Source of the DNA: Oxytricha trifallax
Taxonomy: Eukaryota; Ciliophora; Spirotrichea; Sporadotrichida; Oxytrichidae
Length of the DNA stretch: 64,000 nucleotides
Direction: 5' to 3'
Assembly (NCBI GenBank): GCA_000711775.1
Contig: ARYC01017085.1
Location: forward strand, 1 to 64,000
The notes beneath the pieces were generated by a model that was given only the letters and a program-made list of their open reading frames with translations, was not told the DNA's origin and ran no database searches. Shown here piece after piece: positions 27,500-37,905 of the stretch (its first letter is position 1; the number at the start of each line of letters is the position of its first letter). Made by a program: the position numbers and the translations under genes.

Positions 27500-28329
27500 T
27501 GAGTTATTTTATAAGTTTTAAGTCCAATTAGAGGAATTTAAATTCTATGTGGAGTTTTTAAGCCAGAGAATAAAATTATTTTCTCTTCTTTCTGCTTGAA
27601 ATATGCTCAAGATATTAAGTTTACTCTTTTTCATCCATTATTGAAAGCCAAAGAGACAATCTAGGATTATACTAAGCGTGCAGTCGAATTCTTTATTTGC
27701 TACCAAATTGGTAAAAGTCAAGTTTATTTAACTTAGAATGAGTTGAGACAAGAAATATTTCTTAAGTATTATAAAAAGAAAATTTAGTTTGATAAATATA
27801 TATATCATATTAAATATAAAAATAATCTCCTTTTATATCTTAATAAATAATGTGCAGTAAGATTTATAGAAAGCAATACCCAATCAATAATTCTCTCATT
27901 TTAATGGGCTTTGCTTATTTCCAAATAATCTAGTATGCTTATTCTGCAGTTCTTTAGTTTGAGTATCTGTAAGCAGATTATAACTTATTATTCAAAAAGT
28001 GTATGGTTTTCAATCTTATCATGTGGTACAATATAACTACAGTCCTTACTCTGATCTAGAGTAAACATAATGGTATTGAATGTATTAAAATATATCATTT
28101 GCGGGATCAAGGGTAAATTTTAGCTGCTTAAATTTTTTCCAGATTGATCAAGACTAAAGTCCTTTGGGTATATATAACATTGTTTGCTGAACTTATTCTA
28201 AAAATGTTAAACAAAGTGAGCACTATAAAATATGATTTTAATAAAATTTGTGCAATAAAGAATTAATTTATAATCTTAGATGATAGCTATAAAGGTAAAT
28301 GCTTCAAATAATGCATAAATACTTTGTGA
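27500..28329 (+). CDS. Coding-like region for a possible membrane protein, family unknown
   Basis: Two overlapping frames look coding with ciliate code. The first, from after a TGA near 27,500 to about 27,850, includes CGVFKPENKIIFSSFCLKY. The second runs from ATG 27,850 to TGA 28,327-28,329 (159 aa) and has three hydrophobic stretches, such as LILMGFAYFQIIQYAYSAVL, MVFNLIMWYNITTVLTLI and WVYITLFAELILKML, which look like membrane segments. The change of frame falls in a very AT-rich stretch (27,795-27,850), the usual look of an eliminated segment between two macronuclear-destined segments, but a frameshift is equally possible. No known domain was recognised. Confidence 0.4.
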
Positions 28330-29097
28330 TTTGATAATATTTTAAATATTCAGGCAATTATTAGAATTAATCAATTGAGAACTATTGACAAAATTTATTT
28401 TATTAATTATTTAAAAATTTACTAATATTCTTAAATTTTCCATAATGTAAGGCAATCGTGAAAGTTGCCGAATGTCTTTCATATTTTAGACAAATTATTC
28501 ACTTTTTTTAAACCCTAAATTTACTTAATTTATAATCATTAGATAATTATATGTATTATTGTTTAACTTTTAAATTGAATAAATCTTATATCTTATCATG
28601 AAAAAGTTTTGATGTTTAGAGTTTAATTTGAGATAACTTAATCTCTTATTAATTAATATTATATATTGCATGTATATTTAAATTAATTGGTTTAATATAT
28701 AATCAAGCATAAGTAAATTATATAGAATAGATAATGTTATATAAATTCAAAAATTTATACAAAAACCATTTTAGCTTACTCATATTTTTATTTTTAATAA
28801 TTCAAACAGAGTATCAGAATATTAAAGCTTATTAAGATTAATAAATCGAATTAACACTATTAAGTGAAAGAGAAAATGAAATAATTACTTTTATTAACAT
28901 AACGATTTTATGTGAGAGTCTTTAATCATAATTTACTTATTAGTTTTTTAATCTGCTGATAGAATGCTTTGAGACATCTGGTGTCTCTCGAGGATCGTTG
29001 TTCATAATCTCTTTGGGAGGTTTGAATTTTACTACCTTATCGTAGCATTTTAGACCAATGTGGAGTTTTTATTGCAGATAATACGCTTAAAGTGTGA
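28330..29097. other. AT-rich spacer with a more GC-rich end
   Basis: 28,330-28,950 is very AT-rich with no feature seen. From about 28,960 base composition rises and a frame in phase with the next entry can be read (QCGVFIADNTLKV), but it contains two TGA codons. Confidence 0.5.
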
Positions 29098-29487
29098 TCC
29101 AAAAGTGTAGGGAATGAAAGAGTTCTAATCAACCAGCTTGATTGCGAAGCTGTTAGAGCGATTCAGGATTTATAGAATAATGTTCTAAATTATCTTCCTC
29201 CACCCAGCCCATTCTCTGTTCTTGACTCCCCATTATCTACTCTTTCTATTGCAAGTCTTATTAACCTTCTGTAATTTAACTCTTAAAGAGAGCAAGCTTA
29301 GTTGTATAACCTTTAAGCACAACCTAGGAATAAGCAGCATTTACTATTTCTCAATTTTTAACAAGGCACTCCGCTTATTATTGTGAATTTTAATTTTCTA
29401 AAGAGTGAAAACCAGCGCAGCTTAGCTCATGAATTTCTAGCTCCCTCAATTAATAACAATTTAAAGAAGCATTTAGCTCATCAGTGA
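29098..29487 (+). pseudogene. Coding-like fragment, 129 codons, unknown family
   Basis: Open in ciliate code from just after a TGA at 29,095 to TGA 29,485-29,487, with ERVLINQLDCEAVRAIQDLQ near the start, then a proline/serine stretch PPPSPFSVLDSP, then a glutamine-rich stretch. The same frame continues upstream across two TGAs with plausible residues. This fits a decayed gene, or a segment whose upstream exon ends at an intron or eliminated sequence. No start codon was identified and no domain recognised. Confidence 0.35.
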
Positions 29488-29865
29488 CCTTTCGCTTCCT
29501 AGACTGTCATTACCTCTCTTCTTAAGATAATCTACAGATTCTATTGTACAATCTCTATTAGTTAATTATTATTGAAAAACTTGATTGTATCATGTTCTAA
29601 TAATCTGCATCATACATTTAAATCCAGAGGACCCCAGGTTTTTCAATCTTTGTCAGGTCCCTTGAGATGCTTAAAATGACTTTCCTCTGATTTTAGAAGT
29701 TTTATTTTTTGGCACCCTGGTCACATATTGTGATTCCTAAAGCATCCAAGAACCTCTCTCTGGCCAAAAGGCTACGTTGAACATCCAATATTTTGAAATC
29801 TTTCTTGAATTTCGTTTGATGTTATCTATGATTAAAGTCTTAAAGTGTCAATTACTAAAGTCATC

Positions 29866-30225
29866 TCATTTTCTTTTTAAGTTGAATTGCTAAAACCAAG
29901 TCTTGTAGTTAAATCCGCAATCGTTTGCATCTTTGGTGTTCTCCTATGCTTCAAAAGTAGTCTTCTTGCTAGTTATTCTCGGGAATAGCTCCCTCACCAT
30001 TGCCTTAAGTTCGATCTGCTCCAATAGATAATTTTCATGTTTATGCGTGTTTTCTGAGCCAAGGATGGCTTCAACTGATTCGTAAATCTCTTCTGGTTAC
30101 TTGCAATAGCTGAATAATATTTCAAGAAGACTCTTCAAGCGTTAGGGGAAGATGGAGGCTGGTAATGGTAAAATATCATGTGACTCTGAGGCCAATAGCG
30201 GGAGCAGCATAGAGGGCGACAACAT
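29866..30225 (-). CDS. Coding-like frame, 119 aa, family unknown
   Basis: Minus-strand frame from ATG 30,225 to TGA 29,866-29,868, with two TAG and three TAA codons read as glutamine. The middle is clearly protein-like: LFSYCKQPEEIYESVEAILG, NYLLEQIELKAMVRELFPRI and DCGFNYKTWFQQFNLKRK. The first 35 residues are less convincing, and the opposite strand has a competing ATG at 30,152 with a short acidic frame. Past the stop, down to 29,640, further protein-like pieces appear in other frames (LIIDNIKRNSRKISKYWMF), so this may be one segment of a longer, broken or rearranged gene. Confidence 0.4.
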
Positions 30226-30289
30226 AACCGAAGAGGAGGTCCGTTTTTTTTCAACGATGACATCATGTGGTCTTCAAGCAGCATCTTTA

Positions 30290-30951
30290 ATGGGAAGGAA
30301 GGAGAAAATAAATTATATAAATTAATAAAAAACTTAGATATATTAAATATCCAAATTTACTAATAGATAAAACAAGTTGCTTTTTAATTTTAGACTCCCC
30401 CCTGTAGTATTATTATAGTGATTTATTAAAAATCAACCAATTAAGATTTATATTAATTATGAGAATTAATAATAAGTAAATTTTAATTTAAACAACCTCC
30501 TATTCTAACAGCTATTTATCTTTTATTTTTAATAACTAAAAAGTAAGTAAACGATCATATTTTTCTAGCGTAAATGATAACTTTTCATGACGCATTGCAT
30601 TTATAAAGGATGCTAAAAAATTTTAAGTTTAAAATGGTTTATTTATTTGTTATTACTATATTTATTGATAAATTCACCTATTTCTTTGGAATTCTTACCA
30701 ATTAGCTTAATTTATATTATCGCTCTAGCAAGTTAGCGAAAAATGATTAAAGCAATCAAGTATTATTAAATAGCAAAAGTTAACTATACAAACTGAAGTA
30801 AATTCGATTAACTTTTTGGTTGAGTTCAATTTTAAGATTACTCTTCCAAGTACATCTCTTTTAAGCCTGTTAAAATTTTATTCATTAATCTTTGTTACAA
30901 TATTTGAAATTACTCGAGTAGCTCTATTGTTTGTTTCCCAAACCCTTTTTA
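30290..30951. other. AT-rich spacer
   Basis: No feature recognised; homopolymer-rich sequence only. Confidence 0.6.
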
Positions 30952-31140
30952 TCAATAAATACCAAGGAAATTAATAAGTCCCAGTAAATCTACTGAATTT
31001 TTGTATTTCCTTCCTCTTTCTGACTCATATAAGAAACTCATTGAAATTAAAATAAGATATTCTTTAAATAAATCATTTTTATTGGCATTGTGATTTAGAG
31101 GCTTTTGATTACTCTTCTTATTACTTCTATCTTTTTCCAT
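30952..31140 (-). CDS. Small hypothetical protein, 62 aa
   Basis: ATG to TGA frame on the minus strand without any TAA or TAG, starting MEKDRSNKKSNQKPLNHN and ending LLGLINFLGIY. The lysine/asparagine-rich start and hydrophobic end are unremarkable for a ciliate. The length is within what chance allows in AT-rich DNA with a single stop codon, so it could be a gene segment or spurious. Confidence 0.25.
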   Translation of the reverse strand: MEKDRSNKKSNQKPLNHNANKNDLFKEYLILISMSFLYESERGRKYKNSVDLLGLINFLGIY

Positions 31141-32184
31141 TTTAAATCAGAAAGATTTTATAATTCTTTTGAAAAATTAATTATAATTTTAATTTGCCAG
31201 TTTTTTAAATCATATAGTCAAAGATAAATAATTCTAATTAAAATGCAACTCAATTTGTTTAATTTTCGACAGTATAGTCATAATTAGTTAGTAAATGTGC
31301 TAAATACTTCTTAGGTTAATCAAATTTATCGTTCACTTCTCTCGCTGTTATCATAAATTAGATTTGATCTCGAACAGCCTTAACTCTTAAGAAAATTTTG
31401 AATACCCATCCATGCGAGTCTTTTGTTGTTACACATCAAGTTACTTTCACTATGCTTTTGCTATTAATAACAAATAAATACAAAATGTCGAAATGATTCA
31501 GTACTACAATAATTAGTAACTGATAAATATCTATTTGAACTTAAGATAAAACCAATAATAAAAAAACAAAAGACAAGAGATTTGTATCGGATTAATGCTC
31601 TTGGAAATAATTTTAAAGACTATTTAAATTTTTTCATTTCAAAAATTTAGGTTTGCCAAAATTTAAGAATGATAAAAGAGAAGTAAATCAGCAGAAAATT
31701 TGAGATGACAGAAATAATTACTATAAATCCAGCTAATTATCGCTAAGTTTCTTTGTTTTCTTTACTTTAAGCGATTGGTCTGAGGACGGTGGATGGGAGT
31801 ATATAGAGTCCAGAAATCCCACTTGAAATTATGATTATGAATCTTAACTAGAAATTCTATTATAGAGTAAGAGCATGCATAAAATGTTGCAAGATCTAGC
31901 AAGATTAAGACTTGCTATATTTCATTACTAAACAGAACGGCTTACAAGTTAGATAATATTTTATTTTAAAAAAAAAGAAAGATTTTATTGATTTGCTCTT
32001 TTTCAATTAAATCTATCATTTAAGTGTTCTATACGGTAATCCATAATAATCAAGTTGCTACCTATTTTACCTGATAGTCTACACTAATTTGAACTTATTC
32101 TTGTTTTATTTATAAAAATTTTAGGCATTTATATTAGTTATATCTGTGATGAATGTTATATCCCACCATTAAAGATTCTTAAGT
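31141..32184. other. AT-rich spacer with one GC-richer patch
   Basis: Mostly featureless. Near 31,775-31,830 a short plus-strand frame DWSEDGGWEYIESRNPT ends in TGA and is preceded by a pyrimidine-rich tract ending in AAG. It might be the last exon of a gene, but nothing upstream supports it. Confidence 0.45.
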
Positions 32185-32745
32185 TCAAGGATTTGCCATT
32201 GCATTTAGATGTTTAATAAATTTATAGTATGCCAATCTATCAATAAAATATGCTGTTTTTTTATAGTTTAATTAAATATATATATATTTCACAAATTGAA
32301 ATTATTAGTTTGTGGCAAAATCCAACTCCCGAATGAAGTTTTTATGTTTTAAGGATTGCTCCTAAGCCTAGCTTTAATTTACTTTTTAGTATTGTCTTCT
32401 CTTATACCAAAACGTGATATATTAGCATTTTATATTAATAAATATAAAATTTATTATTATATAACATCTGAGACTTTTTACTAAAAAAAAGAATCTATGA
32501 TTAATTAAAGTTATAAATATAATTATAAATCTAAAACAAAGCGATTTTATAGACTTGAACGCAATATTAGACCGCCATTCCAACAATATGATATAACCCC
32601 AAAAAATTCTACTGGATAAAGGCTGTGAAGAACAAAGAAATATTTTTTTTATAAATGTAAAAGCGAAGAACTTGAAAATTAAGGATATTTCATTTGCATC
32701 TGCATCATAATATTGATTCGGGTATTGATGTCCATTCTTCACCAA
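32185..32745 (-). CDS. Open frame of 186 codons overlapping a transposon end
   Basis: Ciliate-code frame from ATG 32,745 to TGA 32,185-32,187. Its first eight or nine codons lie inside the left inverted repeat of the 1,380-bp element (MVKNGHQYP), so the start is probably fortuitous. The second half (WYKRRQYQKVNQSQAQEQSL, KTAYFIDRLAYYKFIKHLN) looks more protein-like than the first, which is rich in Phe/Ile from AT-rich DNA. Probably not a gene in its present form. Confidence 0.22.
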
Positions 32746-34099
32746 CTACATCCGCTCCTCACCAGTGATGTCCATTCCTCATTATTATTAATTATTATAA
32801 AAATTTGCACCAAAAACTCTAGTATACATAATATTGATCAATTCTAACATAATTCAATATCATTACCCAAAAAGTCTATATAATGTCTTAAATAGCACTC
32901 GTGAATCTTTTCAGTATACATCATTTGGGGCTTTTAACTATTAAATAAGTTATATGGCATTAATAGCCTTATAAAATATGAAAATTATGGATTGGAAATC
33001 TATATTAATATTTTTTAATTATTCTGCTGTAACTTAGAGTTTTAGTTGGCAAACAAATTTAGCAAATTTTTAATGTTATAGATGAAAAATTTATACATGA
33101 TTAAATACTTGAATGTTTATCCATTATCTAAATTTTAAATTAAGAGCTTAGCAAATAAAAAAATTTTCACTTTATTAAAAACTTAAAAAAATAACACAAA
33201 TATCTTTATGATAACTTTAAAATATACACAATAAGTATGAAAATAATTAATTCTATCTTCTCCAATGAGTTTTTATTAAAGTTATGTTAAAAAATAATCT
33301 TAAATAAAAATATTGTAGAGTTCATAAGCCTAAAAGAAACTACATAGATTTGGGGAGTCCTTCCCCCAAAAGTTTAAAAACTTATTCCATTTGCCAAAAA
33401 TTATAGAAAGCAAATATCAAGCACTACTTCCTCTCGTATATTAAGAAAAAAAATTTTAATTAAATTTTCAAAAGATTTCAAATAACCCTAATTTCATTAA
33501 ACATTAGTAATTATTTTAATTAATATAATTTGGATGATAATATAGAATTTTATTGAAGCTAAAAGAGTTAATAGATGTTGAAAAATATAAAATTTGTTCA
33601 TAAAGGTGATTAAGAGATCTAAAAATTGATAAAACTTACCTATTTTAGTGGGTAAGTAAACTTTTGAAGTAGGTAGGTAACAGCCCCCCAAAGATTTAAC
33701 TAAAACCACTTTGAGTATTGAAGTGTAATGAATATAGATCTTTTATAATGTTAAAATTATCATAATTTGAAAAAAAGTTAAAGATCATGGTCTAAAACAT
33801 CATGAGAGGTGTAATAAGCAAATTTAAAAATATAAAATGGTGATTTTTAAACAGAAAAAATGCGGTAATAAGTTTACTTTGTATTTAATTAAGTAAGAAT
33901 TCTGTATTCTGGTTTGATATACCAGTTTTAGTATTTTCTGATATGATTTTTGTCAAAAGAATTTCGCTGCTGAATTCCATTTGATAAATTATAAATTTAA
34001 TAATCTTTCCTCTAATGGAGTGTAAATAAAAATCTTTTTAAAATATATTATTAATGGTGAGAAATGGATGTCGCTAATGAGGAATGGACGTCAATACCC
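32720..34099. mobile_element. 1,380-bp inverted-repeat element with 8-bp target duplication
   Basis: Flanked by ATTGATTC at 32,712-32,719 and ATTGATTC at 34,100-34,107. It begins GGGTATTGATGTCCATTC and ends with the inverted counterpart GGACGTCAATACCC; the inverted repeats extend about 42 bp with a second ACATCC-CTCACC block in each. The 8-bp duplication is typical of hAT-type DNA transposons and a few other superfamilies; the terminal sequence does not settle which. The interior is AT-rich with only a 71-codon minus-strand frame (about 33,494-33,709), so it is non-autonomous. Confidence 0.88.
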
Positions 34100-34479
34100 A
34101 TTGATTCTATAGATTCATGTTAAAATTTAAATTAACTTTATAATTAGCTTATTGATTAAATAAAAATATTCATAAATATAGTTGAGCAGTTGAAATATAT
34201 AATTCCATTAGCTAAAGCGACGCCATTAATAATTCCGACAGTAGTCTGAATGAATAGAACATGATTTACATCTACATTAAAACCCCAGAACCCTTTCAGT
34301 AGTTTTATTGAGTTTTTGATTGATAAAATTAGACTATTAGTGCATACTTTATTAGGATTTTAATAGGGTTAATGTAGGGGTTTAAAAATAAGTAATTAAG
34401 CGAGCATTTAAAGCGAGCTTTTTAAATATTTCACACAAACATAAGCTTAGAGTCATGAGGCAGTTCTCTGAATTAATCT

Positions 34480-35990
34480 TTATAATTTGCTGTTTGAATG
34501 TTTCAATTGTGATTGAATTCTCTTAGCTTGGTTTGATAATAGAGGAGTATGCAAGCACTCTGAGACCTCAATTTATTTAATTTTAATCGAGATAATGCTT
34601 GATTCTTTACTTAGAATCTCTATCAGCTCTGCAGCTAAAGTAATCGTTTCTTGGCATGCCACTTTCTATTATTTTAACTGATAGAGCTCAGATATCCCAT
34701 TAAGTGTCTCCATCTCCAGTCCTCTCTCTGGGAAATATCCATGAGTACCGTATGCATTTCCTAATACGCGCCTTGCACTCTATGAGCTTTGTTAAAGTCA
34801 ATAATAAAAACTCTTAGAGGTTGTAAGTCCATCATAATATTCTCAGGCTTTAAATCTCTATAAACATAACAAGCTTGTGAAACTTTTCAATACCATCAAC
34901 TATATGCTGCACCTAGCCAATTTATCTTTGGCATCTATTGTCATATAAATATTCGGCTATGGGGTCAAACACGCCCCCCCATAATGTATATTTTTCTTTT
35001 TGTAGTCTGATAGAGTTTTTAACGCTGAGTAATAGTAGCTAATAAACTACGAGTGTGCGATCAATAGTTTTCAAGATATGGCCACATATAAGTTCACATT
35101 TATATATAAAATTACATTAAAAATTATAAAAATTTCCAATTTATCATAAAAATCTAATTTTTCCTTAAAAATATGAATTTAGAGGATTTAATAAAAATTT
35201 AAAGAATTTATTAAATTTATCAAAATAATATCATAATATATTATTTGGACTATTTTTTTGTTTGTAATAAAATTAAAGCGCAAATAATATATTATGATAT
35301 TATTTTGATAAATTTAATAAATTCTTTAAATTTTCATTAAATCCTCTAAATTCATATTTTAAGGAAAAATTAGATTTTTATGAAAAATTAGAAATTTTTT
35401 AATAATTTTTACTATAATTTTATATATAAAATGTGAACTTATATGGGGCCATATCTCGAAAACTATTGATCGCACACTCATAGTTTATTAGCTACTATTA
35501 CTCAGCGTTAAAAACTCTATCAGACTACAAAAAGAAAAATATACATTATGGGGGGGCGTGTTTGACCCCATAGCCGAATATTCTCTGTAAGTTATTTCGA
35601 GGAGAGGAAGTCTAAATGCAACATGATCTTTCCAAAGTAGTATAGCATCTAGCTAAATAATAAACTTACACTGGGTAAACTTCGCCTGTTATAGATTATA
35701 ATACTTATTAGCAAATTCCATTTAGAACTTGTCATCAGCGAGGAAGTAATTGAATGGATATATTTTATAGGCATATTCGTCATCAGTAATGGCTCTTTTC
35801 TCTTCTTTATAGAAAAACCAGGAACTGCCATTTACTTGATGAAAGAGCGCAGCAAATTAAATAGAAAGAGAGAAAATCACAAATTAAACATGAATTGAGT
35901 AAGAGACTCTCCAAAGATTTATAAAAGACAGACGAAATGAACATAGAAGCAAAAGCTGGCACTAAGAGAAGAAAAATAGGCCCAAGCAAG
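34480..35990 (-). pseudogene. TBE-2 kinase-like protein (57-kDa type), split by a MITE
   Basis: Before the insertion the minus strand reads WFFYKEEKRAITDDEYAYK, then KDHVAFRLPLLEITYREY, the same sequence that precedes the catalytic loop in TBE-1 (KDHVAFRLPLLEMTYREF). The frame is broken by the 623-bp element at 34,954-35,576 and then resumes with a degraded catalytic loop and DFN region. Small indels and a TGA follow. It is non-functional. Confidence 0.8.
34954..35576. mobile_element. Foldback element B, 623 bp, inserted in TBE-2
   Basis: Almost the whole element is two ~300-bp inverted arms around a short centre (ACTATTTTTTTGTTTG). The arms begin CGGCTATGGGGTCAAACACG followed by a C7 run. 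The flanks are AATATT at 34,948-34,953 and AATATT at 35,577-35,582. TBE-1, which lacks the insert, has a single copy of the corresponding site (AAAAATTCCC against AAATATTCTC here), supporting a 6-bp target duplication. It has no coding capacity. Transcribed RNA would form a very long hairpin. Confidence 0.93.
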
Positions 35991-36056
35991 CCTTAAGAGG
36001 AAGAAAAGATAGAGAAACCAAACCTATTTACGGGCAAATTTAATATGTCAACTTAT

Positions 36057-37362
36057 TCATTCCCTTAATTCTAAAACTTATTTATATACACAAAATCTCC
36101 CTTCGCTTGCATATACTTTAGCTTTATCATCGCTGACTCTTTTACCAGCACTCTTAATAAAATCTACTGTATCTATCTTCAAGTCGTGCATTAAGTGATA
36201 GAGTAGGAGTTTCTTGTAGTGGCCTTTCAATAATCCCCAAAATAATTCAATTCCATTGAACTGAGGACTGTAGGGAACATTAAATACAGGTGCTATGTTT
36301 AACTTTTCATATTCCTTCCTTGTGTCTATAGTTTTTTTGACAGATAAGTTATCAACGAACAGAATAATCTCTTAGACAGCGTACTTGTCTCTGAGTTATT
36401 GCAGGAACTTAATATTTTATTCAGCCTTTAGAGAACGAGGGTGAATAACATAAGTCTCAAGGCCACTATCTTCGTTATTCCACCAAGAATAGTTAAACCT
36501 TAACCTTTTAATAATATACTTCGATGTTGCTGTATTTCTTATACCAAGACCTTGATATGAAGGTATTAAACTTGAATACTGATTTATCAGCGTGTATGAA
36601 CTTTATATTATGCTAAAACCCCATAGATCAATTAAGAAGCGAGAAATGGAGTTAAGAACAATGAGATTAAGAATAAACTAATATTGTCGTATAATTTTAA
36701 AGTTTGGGCTAATTATTAAAACTATTGGCTCTAATAATTGTCTCTATAAAATAATCCAATCAGGGTGTATAAATTTGATTTTATCCTTATTATATTTAAT
36801 TTCAGCCAATAATAATTAATTCTTAATCTAATTGTTCTTAACTTCAATCCTCGCTTCTTAATTGATCTATGGGGTTTTATTAAGTCCTTTACATCGAATT
36901 GAATATAAAATTTAAATCATCCTTATAAAAGGGAACATTAACGTCAATCACTTTCTTTATGCGATTGACTGTCTTGTAAGATATTCCATTATTTTTATAT
37001 TTGTTCGCTAAAGATTAAGCAAAGATATGAAGCTCAGGAAATTTTTGATTAAACATCACCGCTCTCTAGGCCAAAGATAGATGTGCTCAATATTTAAGCG
37101 TCTTATCATTAATATAATAAGCGATATGATGTTGCTAAAATTTTAAGGGTCTCTTAGGCTTAGAATTAAGTTGTTATTTCTTTTAATTCAATACTAATAG
37201 ACAATGAGACCTAAGAGTAACAAGAGATTTATGGAATAGTCTTGCAATAGATGTGTAATTGAGAATAAGTCTGAGTTTATCACTATAATCATTACATCCA
37301 TATCGCAACTTAAACAATAAATCTATATACTCACTGTCATAAACTGACCCCAAACCTCGCAT
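36057..37362 (-). pseudogene. TBE-2 transposase (42-kDa type), split by a MITE
   Basis: Starts at ATG 37,362 (MRGLGSVYDSEYI, as in TBE-1) and ends at TGA 36,057-36,059. It retains the C-terminal part missing from TBE-1: second aspartate in ILFVDNLS, then NVPYSPQFNGIELFWGLL with the catalytic glutamate, and a tail FCVYKQVLELRE. A 262-bp element with TA duplication interrupts the region just upstream of the first aspartate. Net length after removing the insert is not a multiple of three, so at least one further indel is present. Confidence 0.9.
36616..36877. mobile_element. MITE C, 262 bp, inserted in TBE-2 with TA duplication
   Basis: Inverted repeats of about 55-60 bp start AAACCCCATAGATCAATT and include GAAGCGAG. 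It is flanked by TA at 36,614-36,615 and TA at 36,878-36,879; TBE-1 has a single TA at the equivalent site (ATGCTATTAAG). A TA target is typical of Tc1/mariner elements. The terminus again starts with a telomere-like AAACCCC. Confidence 0.9.
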
Positions 37363-37905
37363 ATACTCACTTAAAATACTAATATTTAAACATTAAACCC
37401 CTACATAAACCCTATTAAAACCCTAATAAAGTATGCACTAATAGTCTACTTTTATCAATCAAAAACTCAATCAAACTACTGAAAGGGTTTTGGGTTTTGA
37501 TATAAGTAATCAAAGTCGCAAAGTAAATAACAACACAAATTCCAATCAGAATGAAAAATGTAGTAAGGAAGTGCACTTAGAAAAGATAAAATCTAGAGTA
37601 AATGTATAATATGTTAACTTTTTAGCTTATGTTTGAGAAGTAGTAATCTCAATTGGAGTCTGGCCTCATTTCTATAAATAAAAGAGTTAATTTTGCAATA
37701 AAATATAATATACATAAGGAAGTACTTATCTCTATCAAAATCAGAGTTATCTTCAAGCAAAGCCCAATCAAGCAATTTCAGAGAATTTTCTGAGCGATCT
37801 CTCAAATAAATATGGTGACTAAAAAATACACATTTGTAATGCACATAAAATCTTGAAGACGTTATCAACTGTGATTATAATAAGTTAAATTGTCAATGTA
37901 AAACC

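Larger units (their letters stand above)
34278..37499 (-). mobile_element. TBE-2: telomere-bearing element carrying two nested insertions
   Basis: The ends are degenerate C4A4 tracts (AAAACCCCAGAACCC on the left, GGGTTTTGGGTTTTG on the right) followed by the same subterminal sequence as TBE-1 (TATTGAGTTTTTG, ACTTTATTAGGATTTTAAT). It encodes TBE transposase and kinase-like remnants on the minus strand. Two inverted-repeat elements lie inside (34,954-35,576 and 36,616-36,877). Without them the TBE is about 2.3 kb, so it is also internally deleted. The flanking triplets (CAT, ATA) do not match, so the target duplication has decayed. Confidence 0.94.
34170..37905 (-). pseudogene. Coding-like sequence split by TBE-2
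   Basis: Minus-strand frame from about 37,900 to 37,504 contains SENSLKLLDWALLEDNSDFD and, before the TBE, FHSDWNLCCYLLCDFDYLY. On the other side of TBE-2 a frame from 34,277 to TGA 34,170-34,172 reads FYSFRLLSELLMASLQLMEL. Joining across the transposon keeps a plausible frame. In Oxytricha, TBEs can lie inside or between gene segments and are cut out during development, so this may be a gene interrupted by a TBE or a gene killed by one. No family recognised. Confidence 0.35.

Noticed and set aside
33497..33709. 70-codon minus-strand frame inside the 1,380-bp element as a transposase
   Set aside because: Too short, hydrophobic and without catalytic motifs.
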